From contig NZ_CP091799.1 in assembly GCF_022024235.1 (NCBI RefSeq), forward strand, positions 325,001 through 389,000: DNA of 64,000 nt, in the 5' to 3' direction. The position numbers and the translations under genes were made by a program. Below are positions 47,448 to 55,879 of this stretch, piece after piece (position 1 is the stretch's first letter; the number at the start of each line of letters is the position of its first letter). This stretch comes from Segatella baroniae B14. Lineage in GTDB: Bacteria; Bacteroidota; Bacteroidia; Bacteroidales; Bacteroidaceae. The notes below the pieces were generated by a model. That model searched no databases and was not told the origin of the DNA. It saw only the letters and a list, made by a program, of their open reading frames with translations.

Positions 47448-48514
47448 TATATCTGTTTATTAATTTTTATTACCCAACCACCAGCAAATTCTTCTTCATT
47501 ATTGAGTGTATTCAAAGCTTTAAGAGCTTCTTTCTCATTTCGATAATGTCCTAATACAACTTTAGTAGCTCCTTGGTTTGTTAATACTCTTGCAGAAACA
47601 TAGCCTTGTTTGCGTAAAATGTTTACATAGGCTTCTGCATTTTGTGTTGTAGTGTGACTAGCTACTACAATGCTGTATTCTGATGTAGGAACAGATGTCT
47701 TTGAATTATTATTCAGAGAAGAAAGTTCTATATTAACCTTCTTACTATTTGCTGTTTTGTTTGTATTTAGCTTTAATGGGATATTTGAAGAAATATCCTT
47801 AGGTAAAATATGATATAGAATACCTGTATCAATACTGCTTTGATTAACTTTTGAACTTTGATAGTTTCCTAAAGGTGTAGCAAAGAAGAGAGATGCAATA
47901 AGTACAATACAAGCAGCTGCTAAGTTTCTTAATACACTTACGCGAATGCTTATAGTTCTTTCTTTTGTTTTGTCTTCTTGCTCTTCGTTCAATATACTAT
48001 TTAAGGTTCTTGATGTAGTATTGTTAGAAGGTATAGCGTCTTTAGATATCATTACTTCTTTATAGTTAGTGATATCTTGTGTCGTTTCTACTTCTTGAAG
48101 CATTGGAAAATCAAAATTTGATAATCCATATAAGCTTGGTGTCAATGTACCAGCTTCACAAGGTTCGAAATTATATTTACCATCTTCTGTTAAGGTAAGA
48201 GTACCTATATCGGTAAGGGTAAAGTTACCTTCTATTTCTAATCTTTGTTTTAGTTCGTTTACTTCATCTTCTATCCTAATTAATGCTTCAGGATAGCTAA
48301 TGTCATAAGCTTCAACGTATGATTGGGCAAGCAATGAATCATTCATTTTTAATTGCGGATTAAAACCAATCGTACGAAGAGGTGGCAAGAATATTTGATT
48401 CTTGTCATCATATTTAGCTTCAACATGATGAGCCATAAAACCTCCAAAGTCTGGGATTATAACACAATCGTTGTTGAGCAAAAGGATTTCTATATGTCTA
48501 TTCAAATTTATCAC
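47447..48514 (-). CDS. HU-like domain plus SPOR-domain membrane protein
   Basis: About 355 residues. The N-terminus resembles the bacterial HU-CCDC81-type domain (LLLNNDCVIIPDFGGFMAHH, then PPLRTIGFNPQLKMNDSLLA); a single membrane helix follows (LAAACIVLIASLFFATPLG) and a C-terminal SPOR domain (YSIVVASHTTTQNAEAYVNI), which binds denuded peptidoglycan. Start: the frame is open to 48580, but a -7 box at 48520-48527 precedes GTG 48514 by 5 nt; TTG 48505 (giving MNRHIEIL) is the alternative. Confidence 0.8.
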   Translation of the reverse strand: MINLNRHIEILLLNNDCVIIPDFGGFMAHHVEAKYDDKNQIFLPPLRTIGFNPQLKMNDSLLAQSYVEAYDISYPEALIRIEDEVNELKQRLEIEGNFTLTDIGTLTLTEDGKYNFEPCEAGTLTPSLYGLSNFDFPMLQEVETTQDITNYKEVMISKDAIPSNNTTSRTLNSILNEEQEDKTKERTISIRVSVLRNLAAACIVLIASLFFATPLGNYQSSKVNQSSIDTGILYHILPKDISSNIPLKLNTNKTANSKKVNIELSSLNNNSKTSVPTSEYSIVVASHTTTQNAEAYVNILRKQGYVSARVLTNQGATKVVLGHYRNEKEALKALNTLNNEEEFAGGWVIKINKQI

Positions 48515-48519
48515 GATTG

Positions 48520-48527
48520 CAAAATTA
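48520..48527 (-). promoter_or_regulatory. -7 box of the HU/SPOR gene
   Basis: Leftward TAATTTTG then five bases and GTG 48514. No good -33 match. Confidence 0.5.
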
Positions 48528-48597
48528 ATATTTTTTCTTGTAAAAAGCGAGTAATTAACGTAAAAAAACATATGACTCAATAATTATGTATATTTGT

Positions 48598-48628
48598 TTT
48601 GTTATTCTTTTAAAAAAAACTATCTTTG
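48598..48628 (+). promoter_or_regulatory. Promoter of the DUF4738-like lipoprotein gene
   Basis: TTTG (48598-48601), exact 19-bp spacer, TATCTTTG (48621-48628). The leader is unusually long, about 130 nt. Confidence 0.8.
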
Positions 48629-48764
48629 TTTTCGCTTTTAAATATTTGTGTAAGTGTAACTTTCGAACGAAATAGGCTTTATGGCTTAATTTCATTTGTA
48701 ATTTGCATGTGAGTTTCGTTTGATCGTATTTTTAATACGGAAAGTACAGTAATCAAAACTGATA

Positions 48765-49565
48765 ATGAAAAGAAAATTAATTCTGTTATTTTGCCTTGTC
48801 TTAGGCTTATATAGTTGCAGGCAGAATCCTGTAAAGAATGAGGTCCAAGAAGACACTAACGCTAAAAAAATGCTTCAAGGTGTTTGGATTAGTGAAGATG
48901 ATGAAGAAATTGCATTCCGTGTTAAGGGCGATACCATTTATTATCCCGATTCTACAAGTCGACCTTGCTATTTTGTAATTCGACGTGATACTTTGATTAT
49001 GCATGGTACTCATGATGTTAAGTATTATATAGTAAAGCAGGCTCCTCATTTATTTCAATTTAAAAATCAAACGGGCGATTTAGTTAAGTTGGTAAAAAGT
49101 ACCGATCCTAATGATGTTAAAGCTTTTAATGTGGATCAGCCTGTTGCAATAAATCAATTCAATCAGGGTCAACTTATTAAGCGGGATACAGTGGTTCATA
49201 TTCATGGGCAGCAATATCATAGTTATGTGCAGGTGAATCCTACTTCATACAAGGTCTATAAGTCGTATGTAAATGACGATGGTGTTGAGGTTGACAATAT
49301 TTATTATGACAATATTATTCATATCAGTCTTTTTCATGGTGCGTCTTGTGTTTTTTCTCGCGATTTTCATAAGATGGATTTTAGGGGTAGAGTTAGAGAA
49401 GATGTATTATCTCAAAGCATATTGAGTGATATCCTGTTTATGGAAATTAGTTCAGATGGAGCGCATTATACAGCACAATTGTGCATACCTGATAGTCCAA
49501 GTGTATATGAAGTGCAACTCATTATAGGTTTTGATGGAAAGTTAACAATGAGAAGTTCTCGATAG
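48765..49565 (+). CDS. Lipoprotein, DUF4738-like
   Basis: 266 residues with a lipoprotein signal MKRKLILLFCLVLGLYSC (Cys18). The mature part starts with a low-complexity linker, then LQGVWISEDDEEIAFRVKGD resembling lipocalin-type domains, and a C-terminal beta-rich half. I associate it with DUF4738 of Bacteroidales at low certainty. Function unknown; probably periplasmic or surface-anchored. Confidence 0.7.
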   Translation: MKRKLILLFCLVLGLYSCRQNPVKNEVQEDTNAKKMLQGVWISEDDEEIAFRVKGDTIYYPDSTSRPCYFVIRRDTLIMHGTHDVKYYIVKQAPHLFQFKNQTGDLVKLVKSTDPNDVKAFNVDQPVAINQFNQGQLIKRDTVVHIHGQQYHSYVQVNPTSYKVYKSYVNDDGVEVDNIYYDNIIHISLFHGASCVFSRDFHKMDFRGRVREDVLSQSILSDILFMEISSDGAHYTAQLCIPDSPSVYEVQLIIGFDGKLTMRSSR

Positions 49566-49582
49566 TATTATTCTTTTGATAT

Positions 49583-49617
49583 AAAAAAAGCATGGTTGAA
49601 ACTACCATGCTTTTTTT
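49583..49617. terminator. Bidirectional terminator
   Basis: AAAAAAAGCATGGT pairs with ACCATGCTTTTTTT around a 7-nt loop, between the convergent lipoprotein and transporter genes. Confidence 0.92.
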
Positions 49618-49624
49618 AATATCA

Positions 49625-51313
49625 TTAAGAGCAGCAGAATAAAACTATTATCTGCGCAAAGAAAATCCTTAGGAACATACTTAATGGATATACTGTAGAA
49701 TATCCAATAGCAGGAGCTTCTCCTGGACAAATAGAGCTTGCATAAGCTAATGCTGGTGGGTCAGTATATGTACCAGCAATCATACCCATGATAGTATAGT
49801 AATTAAAGTTATATTTCTTTCTAGCAATTGTTCCTATAATGAAGATAGGAATGATAGTTATCAAGAATCCTGTAAGTACATACCACAAACCGTCACCTTT
49901 TACTACGGTGTCCCAGAAGCCTGCACCGGCTTTTACTCCAACTGATGCAAGGAATAACACTAATCCGATCTCTCTTAGCATCATGTTCGCTGATGTCGTC
50001 GTGTAAGTGACAAGTCCCATGCGGTATCCATATCTTCCGATGAGTATGGCGATGATGAGAGGTCCACCTGCTAAACCTAATTTTAGAGGAACAGGCATGC
50101 CTGGTATCGCAATTGGTAAACTTCCAAAGAGAATACCAACTATAATACCTATGAAGATTGTAGCAATATTAGGAGCATTCAGCTTCTTTTGTGAATTTCC
50201 CATCAGTTCTGCTACACGATTAACATTTTCTTCAGGGCCAACAACCATGATTTTATCTCCAACGTGGAAGTGATGGTTTCGGCTTGCAAACAAGTCAATT
50301 CCCTGACGAGTAATACGTGTTACGTTAACTCCATAGAGGCTTGAAAAATGCATTTTTCCAAGGCTCTTACCATTCATAGAACTGTTTGTAACAATGATTC
50401 TCTTAGAAATCATAGGTTGCTGCTGGTCATCCTCTTTGAAGTCTGTATCAATTTCCGGACCGATAAAAGCTTGAATGGCTTCTGCGTCTGATTCTGCACA
50501 AACGAGCAGGATTTCATCATCTTTTTCAAAGATAGTGTCACGACTAGGAACTTCTAACTTGCCTTCATGAAGTATACGAGTAACCACAATATCGCGATTA
50601 AGGAAATCTGAAATTTGTTTTAGATTTCTACCTACGATATAATCATTTGTAACTTTGAGGTGTAATGAGTGAGGTTTTGCGTGTGGATTTTCAGCTTCCT
50701 TTTGATTAAGTTCAGCATTTTCCTCGTCAAAATTTACATTACAAATAGCTTTGACAAGTAGAGTAGCACCAATAATACCTAAAACACCTAGTGGGTATGC
50801 ACATGCGTATCCATTCGCAATAAGAGGCAATTGGCCAGTTCTTATTGAATGTAAAGCTTCACTTGCAGCACCTAGGCCTGGAGTATTGGTAACTGCACCA
50901 TACATTGTACCAACCATCATAGGTAAGTTGTCAACGTTGCTTGTATCAAAGAAAATAAAGTAGCAAGCAAACATTACGGCAACATTAAGAATGATAGAAG
51001 AAGTTGCTAACATGTTGAGTTTGATACCACCTCTTCCAAAACTTTCAAAGAAGCCTGGGCCTACTTGAAGACCAATCATAAAAACGAAGAGGATTAAACC
51101 AAAATCCTGCAAAAAGTTAAGTACTGGGGTAGGAGCGGTAAAACCGATATGCCCTGCTAAAATACCTGCAAACAGTACGAAAGTAATGCCTAAAGAAATG
51201 CCTTTTACTTTAATCTTGCCAAGGTATACACCTGCCGCAATTACAATGGAATAAAGTAAGACGATGTGCGCTACACTGTCTTGTGTTCTAAATAGATCTA
51301 ATAACCAATCCAT
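49625..51313 (-). CDS. AspT/YidE-family transporter with two TrkA-C domains
   Basis: 562 residues: five to six helices, then two RCK_C/TrkA-C domains (about 205-285 and 300-375, e.g. VGRNLKQISDFLNRDIVVTR and GKSLGKMHFSSLYGVNVTRI), then about five more helices ending in FFAQIIVLFCCS. This is the aspartate:alanine exchanger/YidE layout. Conserved segments are GTMYGAVTNTPGLGAASEAL and GMIAGTYTDPPALAYASSI in the two halves. The substrate is unknown. The -7 box at 51334 is 20 nt upstream. Confidence 0.87.
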   Translation of the reverse strand: MDWLLDLFRTQDSVAHIVLLYSIVIAAGVYLGKIKVKGISLGITFVLFAGILAGHIGFTAPTPVLNFLQDFGLILFVFMIGLQVGPGFFESFGRGGIKLNMLATSSIILNVAVMFACYFIFFDTSNVDNLPMMVGTMYGAVTNTPGLGAASEALHSIRTGQLPLIANGYACAYPLGVLGIIGATLLVKAICNVNFDEENAELNQKEAENPHAKPHSLHLKVTNDYIVGRNLKQISDFLNRDIVVTRILHEGKLEVPSRDTIFEKDDEILLVCAESDAEAIQAFIGPEIDTDFKEDDQQQPMISKRIIVTNSSMNGKSLGKMHFSSLYGVNVTRITRQGIDLFASRNHHFHVGDKIMVVGPEENVNRVAELMGNSQKKLNAPNIATIFIGIIVGILFGSLPIAIPGMPVPLKLGLAGGPLIIAILIGRYGYRMGLVTYTTTSANMMLREIGLVLFLASVGVKAGAGFWDTVVKGDGLWYVLTGFLITIIPIFIIGTIARKKYNFNYYTIMGMIAGTYTDPPALAYASSICPGEAPAIGYSTVYPLSMFLRIFFAQIIVLFCCS

Positions 51314-51333
51314 GATAATAATTTATTCTTGGC

Positions 51334-51341
51334 TGCAAAGG
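51334..51341 (-). promoter_or_regulatory. -7 box of the AspT/YidE-like gene
   Basis: Leftward TACCTTTG, 20 nt before the ATG and directly behind the pgk terminator, whose stem occupies the -33 position. Confidence 0.65.
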
Positions 51342-51346
51342 TACAA

Positions 51347-51383
51347 AAAAAGATGCATAAACATTTTATTTATGCATCTTTTT
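51347..51383 (-). terminator. Terminator after pgk
   Basis: AGATGCATAAA (51351-51361) and TTTATGCATCT (51369-51379) form a perfect stem with A/T-run extensions; read leftward it ends in a T-run. Confidence 0.88.
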
Positions 51384-51399
51384 GTTTTATAGTATGAAA

Positions 51400-52653
51400 T
51401 TATTTTCCTTCAATTGCTGCTACACCTGGTAAAATTTTTCCTTCGATAGCTTCAAGCATAGCACCACCACCGGTAGAAACATAGCTTACTTTATCTGCCA
51501 AGCCGAACTTGTTAACAGCTGCTACAGAGTCACCACCACCTACGAGTGAGTAAGCACCATTTTCCTGAGTTGCTTTTGCAACAGTCTTAGCGATTTCGCC
51601 TGTACCAACAGCGAAGTTGTCAAGCTCGAATACACCAACAGGACCGTTCCAAAGGATAGTCTTTGAGTTAAGAATGATATCCTGCCATACCTTAACAGAT
51701 TCTTCAGCTGCATCCATACCTTCGTAATCCTCAGGAATTTCGCCGATAGGGTAAACGACGCGCTCTGCATCATTGCTGAATTCTTTAGCACATACAGTAT
51801 GAGTAGAAAGACTCAAGTTTACACCTTTTTCTTTAGCTACCTTCATTACGTTAAGTGCTTCTGGGATCAAATCATCTTCGTGAAGAGACTTACCGATGTG
51901 ACCGCCCTGAGCCTTAATGAATGTATAACCCATACCACCACCGATAATCAGGTTGTCAACCTTATCGAGCAAGTTTTTGATTACACCGAGTTTAGAAGAA
52001 ACTTTGCTACCACCGATGATAGCAGTGAAAGGATGCTGAGCATTCTTCAATACATTGTCGATAGCAGTTACTTCTTTCTCCATCAAGAAACCAAGCATTT
52101 TGTGATCTGCATCGAAATAATCAGCGATAACAGCTGTAGAAGCATGTTTACGATGGGCAGTACCGAAAGCATCGTTTACGTATACGTCAGCATAAGAAGC
52201 AAGTTTTTTTGCAAATTCTTCCTGCTTTGCTTTCATTTCTTTCTTAGCCTCGTCATACTTAGGATCTGCTTTGTCGATACCTACTGGCTTACCTTCCTCT
52301 TCTGCATAGAAACGAAGGTTTTCGAGCAATAATGCTTCACCTGGTTTCAAAGCTGCAGCAGCGTCAGATGCATTACCACAATCTTCTGCAAATTTTACAT
52401 CTACGCCTAAAGCATCAGAAACATTCTTTACAATCTGGCTAAGAGAAAGTTTTGGATTAACCTTACCTTTTGGCTTGCCCATGTGGCTCATCATGATGAC
52501 AGAACCTCCATCTGAAAGAATCTTCTTCAGTGTTGGCAGAGCACCCTTGATACGAGTGTCGTCTGTTACATTTCCATTTTCATTCAATGGTACATTGAAG
52601 TCCACGCGTACAATTGCCTTGTGTCCGGCAAAGTTAAAGTCATTGATTTTCAT
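51400..52653 (-). CDS. pgk: Phosphoglycerate kinase
   Basis: 417 residues. [20 protein letters not shown] (substrate-binding Arg), [70 protein letters not shown] and [14 protein letters not shown] (nucleotide loop) cover both lobes. Codons look optimised (frequent aag, gaa, gct), fitting high expression. A -7 box lies at 52700-52707. Confidence 0.98.
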   Translation of the reverse strand: MKINDFNFAGHKAIVRVDFNVPLNENGNVTDDTRIKGALPTLKKILSDGGSVIMMSHMGKPKGKVNPKLSLSQIVKNVSDALGVDVKFAEDCGNASDAAAALKPGEALLLENLRFYAEEEGKPVGIDKADPKYDEAKKEMKAKQEEFAKKLASYADVYVNDAFGTAHRKHASTAVIADYFDADHKMLGFLMEKEVTAIDNVLKNAQHPFTAIIGGSKVSSKLGVIKNLLDKVDNLIIGGGMGYTFIKAQGGHIGKSLHEDDLIPEALNVMKVAKEKGVNLSLSTHTVCAKEFSNDAERVVYPIGEIPEDYEGMDAAEESVKVWQDIILNSKTILWNGPVGVFELDNFAVGTGEIAKTVAKATQENGAYSLVGGGDSVAAVNKFGLADKVSYVSTGGGAMLEAIEGKILPGVAAIEGK

Positions 52654-52699
52654 TCTTCTATTATTTAAATAGTTAATATTTCTGTTATCAATTGTTTCG

Positions 52700-52707
52700 C
52701 AAAAATA
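52700..52707 (-). promoter_or_regulatory. -7 box of pgk
   Basis: Leftward TATTTTTG, leader about 40 nt. No clear -33. Confidence 0.5.
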
Positions 52708-52802
52708 ACACTTTTAATATAATAAAAAAAATAAATCGTCACATTTCATGAAATTTTAATAATTTAATTGTCTATATGTAACGTGGAGTTTACAAAAAGA
52801 TG

Positions 52803-52810
52803 TATCTTTG
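52803..52810 (+). promoter_or_regulatory. -7 box of queC
   Basis: TATCTTTG followed by CAG, 24 nt before the ATG. Confidence 0.65.
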
Positions 52811-52834
52811 CAGTGAAAAAGGAAAAAGTTAGAT

Positions 52835-53488
52835 ATGAAAGATTCTGTTATTGTAGTAAGTGGTGGATTGGATTCTATCACATTATTATATGAAAAGCAA
52901 GCTGAGATTGCTTTAGGTATTAGTTTTGATTATGGGTCTAATCATAACAGCAAAGAGATTCCATTTGCCAAAATGCATTGCGAACGTTTAGGAATAAAGC
53001 ATATTACCATCAATTTGGAGTTTATGCATCAATATTTTAAAAGTAGTCTTTTAGAAGGTGGTGATGCTATTCCTGAAGGAAATTATGACGAAGAGAATAT
53101 GAAATCAACAGTAGTTCCTTTCAGAAACGGAATCATGTTAAGCATTGCTGTTGGTTTGGCGGAAAGTCACGGCTTAAAAAGAATTTTTATAGCTAATCAT
53201 GGTGGAGACCATACGATATATCCGGATTGTCGTCCAGAGTTTATACAAGCGATAGACAATGCAGCTCAAGCTGGAACATATGAAAATGTTAGAATTGAAG
53301 CTCCTTATACCAATATTACCAAGGCTGATATTGTAAAACGTGGTTCTGCTTTAGGTATTCATTATGAAGATACTTGGAGTTGTTATAAGGGTGGTGATAT
53401 ACATTGCGGGAAATGTGGCACCTGCACAGAACGAAAAGAGGCTTTCGAATTGGCAGGTGTACAAGATCCTACAGAATACATAGAGTAA
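52835..53488 (+). CDS. queC: 7-cyano-7-deazaguanine synthase
   Basis: Converts 7-carboxy-7-deazaguanine to preQ0 with ATP and ammonia in queuosine synthesis. 217 residues: PP-loop VVSGGLDSITLLYE, VPFRNGIMLSIAVGLAES, ANHGGDHTIYPDCRPEF and the zinc site CYKGGDIHCGKCGTCTERK. queD and queE are not adjacent. Its stop codon directly abuts the convergent radA stop. Confidence 0.95.
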   Translation: MKDSVIVVSGGLDSITLLYEKQAEIALGISFDYGSNHNSKEIPFAKMHCERLGIKHITINLEFMHQYFKSSLLEGGDAIPEGNYDEENMKSTVVPFRNGIMLSIAVGLAESHGLKRIFIANHGGDHTIYPDCRPEFIQAIDNAAQAGTYENVRIEAPYTNITKADIVKRGSALGIHYEDTWSCYKGGDIHCGKCGTCTERKEAFELAGVQDPTEYIE

Positions 53489-54910
53489 TTAGCCAAATAA
53501 AGCTCGAAGAGCCTCTTCGACTTTTCGTACGGGGTGTAGTTCTATTTCAAATTTTTGAGGATCTATACCCTTTAGGTTATATTTTGGTATAATCATATGG
53601 CTGAAGCCTAATTTTTCAGCTTCAGCTATTCTTTGTTCTATTCGGTTTACAGGACGAACTTCTCCACTCAAACCAACTTCTCCACACATGCACCACCCAG
53701 ATTCAATAGCGGTGTCTACATTACTACTAAGAACTGCTGCTATTACGCTGAGATCCATAGCTAGGTCTGTAACACGAAGTCCACCTGCAATATTGAGAAA
53801 AACATCTTTTTGCATGAGCTTGAAACCGACTCTTTTTTCGAGGACAGCTAATAGCATGTTAAGTCTTCTTTGGTCAAATCCGGTAGCTATACGTTGTGGA
53901 GTACCGTATGCAGCACTGGAAACTAGGGCTTGTGTTTCAACTAAAAACGGGCGTACTCCCTCTATGGCCGACGATATAGCTATGCCGCTAAGACCTTGGT
54001 GGTCTTGAGTTAGAAGAAGCTCAGAAGGATTATTTACTTGACGTAATCCTCCCTGTGTCATTTCGTATATACCAAGTTCTGATGTGCTTCCAAATCTGTT
54101 TTTAATACTGCGAAGAATACGATACATATAATGTTGATCGCCTTCAAATTGTATAACTGTATCTACAATATGTTCTAATATTTTAGGTCCAGCTAAAGTT
54201 CCTTCTTTATTGATATGACCAATTAAAATTACAGGAATGCCGCTAGTTTTAGCGAACCTGAGTAGGGCCGCAGCACATTCTCTAACTTGCGAGATACTAC
54301 CAGGACTGCTATCAACGTTTTCTGTAGATATAGTCTGAATAGAATCAATAATAATGAAGTCGGGTTTATATTCTGAAATGCGTTGAAAAATTTTTTCAAG
54401 ATTGGTTTCACAAAGAATACTGATGTGCTCGGTATTTGTGTGGTTTCTATTTAATCTTTCTGCACGCAATTTTATTTGGTGAGCACTTTCCTCTCCACTA
54501 ACATATAAGATCGTTCGTTCAGGCATGTTGATAATAGTTTGAAGAGTTAAAGTACTCTTACCTATTCCAGGCTCTCCCCCTAAAAGAGTAATGCTACCTG
54601 GTACCATTCCACCACCTAAAACCCGATTGAATTCTGAATCGTGCATATCTAGTCTAGGCTCGTCTTCAGCCTTGATTTCAGTAAGCTTTCGTGGCTTTTC
54701 TTCGCTACCTGTATTGGCTCCGAAAAGCATATCAGCTCCACCATGTCGCATTTGAATTGCAACACTTTTAGCTGCAGAACTACCAGTACTATCAGTTATT
54801 CTTATTTGTTTGAAAGTGTTCCATTGGTTGCAACTAGGGCATTTCCCAATCCACTTTGCTGATTCTTGTCCACAGTTACTGCAAACGTATACGATTTTAT
54901 CCTTTGCCAT
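53489..54910 (-). CDS. radA: DNA repair protein RadA
   Basis: 473 residues: zinc finger (YVCSNCGQESAKWIGKCPSC, four Cys), RecA-type ATPase with Walker A LLGGEPGIGKSTL (about 104-116) and the RadA signature SIKNRFGSTSELG, then a Lon-protease-like C-terminal domain (GLSGEVRPVNRIEQRIAEAE). It promotes branch migration in recombination. Confidence 0.97.
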   Translation of the reverse strand: MAKDKIVYVCSNCGQESAKWIGKCPSCNQWNTFKQIRITDSTGSSAAKSVAIQMRHGGADMLFGANTGSEEKPRKLTEIKAEDEPRLDMHDSEFNRVLGGGMVPGSITLLGGEPGIGKSTLTLQTIINMPERTILYVSGEESAHQIKLRAERLNRNHTNTEHISILCETNLEKIFQRISEYKPDFIIIDSIQTISTENVDSSPGSISQVRECAAALLRFAKTSGIPVILIGHINKEGTLAGPKILEHIVDTVIQFEGDQHYMYRILRSIKNRFGSTSELGIYEMTQGGLRQVNNPSELLLTQDHQGLSGIAISSAIEGVRPFLVETQALVSSAAYGTPQRIATGFDQRRLNMLLAVLEKRVGFKLMQKDVFLNIAGGLRVTDLAMDLSVIAAVLSSNVDTAIESGWCMCGEVGLSGEVRPVNRIEQRIAEAEKLGFSHMIIPKYNLKGIDPQKFEIELHPVRKVEEALRALFG

Positions 54911-54971
54911 AGTTCAACAAAAATACTAATATATTTTTGGATAACAAAATTTATTTGTATTTTTGCAGTTA

Positions 54972-55877
54972 ATGAAAAAGATATTCCCTTTATTAATTGC
55001 AATTATCTTGGTGAGTTCTTGTGGACAGTCTTACCAAGAAAAGCAGAGAATCTCTAAGCAAGATCGTGCTCGATTAGATAGTATAGATAAAGCATCATTG
55101 AAGGTTGGTGTTATGCCGACTTTGGATTGTCTTCCTTTATATATAGCCAAGGAAGAACGATTGTTTGATACTTTAGGTGTCAGTGTTCATCTTAAGTATT
55201 TTAAGTCTCAGATGGACTGTGATACAGCCTTAATTAATGAGCGAGTAGAAGGTTCTGTTACAGATTTGTTTCGAGCAGAACGTCTTCGTAAACGAGGAGT
55301 ATTGCTAAATTATCCGATAGCTACTAATGCTTATTGGCAATTGATAAGCAATCGTAAGGCTCGTATTACTGAAATCAAGCAATTAGAGGATAAAATGGTT
55401 GCTATGACCCGCTATTCTGTTACAGATTTTCTTACGAGTTTGGCTATCGATAGTGTTAAACCAAAATATGAAGTTTATCGTATTCAAGTCAATGATGTTG
55501 GCGTCCGTTTGGATATGTTATTGAACAAAGAAATGGATGCTATGTTCTTGACTGAGCCACAAGCTACAAAAGCTCGTCTTTATCAAAATCCAGTATTAAT
55601 GGATACACGCGATCGAGATATGCAATTTGGTGTATTCGCTTTTCGTTCAAATTCTCTGAAAGATGTAAAACGCCAAAAGCAGTTGAAGCTATTTGTTAAG
55701 GCTTATAATATGGCCTGTGATAGTATCAATAAGAATGGTGTAAAACATTATGGATATTTGGTAAAGAAATATTGTGGCATAGATGATAAAACAGTAAATG
55801 CTTTGCCAAAGCTTCATTTTGCTTATGCTTCTTCGCCACGAAGAAAGGATTTGAAGTTTGCGGAAAATAGATATTAA
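54972..55877 (+). CDS. Lipoprotein resembling NMT1/THI5-type ABC substrate-binding proteins
   Basis: About 301 residues: signal MKKIFPLLIAIILVSSC (lipid Cys17), then LKVGVMPTLDCLPLYIAKEE and LFRAERLRKRGVLLNYPIAT, a two-lobed type II binding-protein pattern, with AMFLTEPQATKARLY near the second hinge. No permease or ATPase gene is linked. ATG 54972 is preferred to TTG 54963, which lies inside the -7-like TATTTTG (54959-54965). The TPR gene starts 2 bp after its stop. Confidence 0.78.
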   Translation: MKKIFPLLIAIILVSSCGQSYQEKQRISKQDRARLDSIDKASLKVGVMPTLDCLPLYIAKEERLFDTLGVSVHLKYFKSQMDCDTALINERVEGSVTDLFRAERLRKRGVLLNYPIATNAYWQLISNRKARITEIKQLEDKMVAMTRYSVTDFLTSLAIDSVKPKYEVYRIQVNDVGVRLDMLLNKEMDAMFLTEPQATKARLYQNPVLMDTRDRDMQFGVFAFRSNSLKDVKRQKQLKLFVKAYNMACDSINKNGVKHYGYLVKKYCGIDDKTVNALPKLHFAYASSPRRKDLKFAENRY

Positions 55878-55879
55878 TC

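Noticed and set aside
51799..52332. 177-codon plus-strand frame
   Set aside because: It lies antisense to pgk and encodes a hydrophobic/cysteine-rich mixture without family features.
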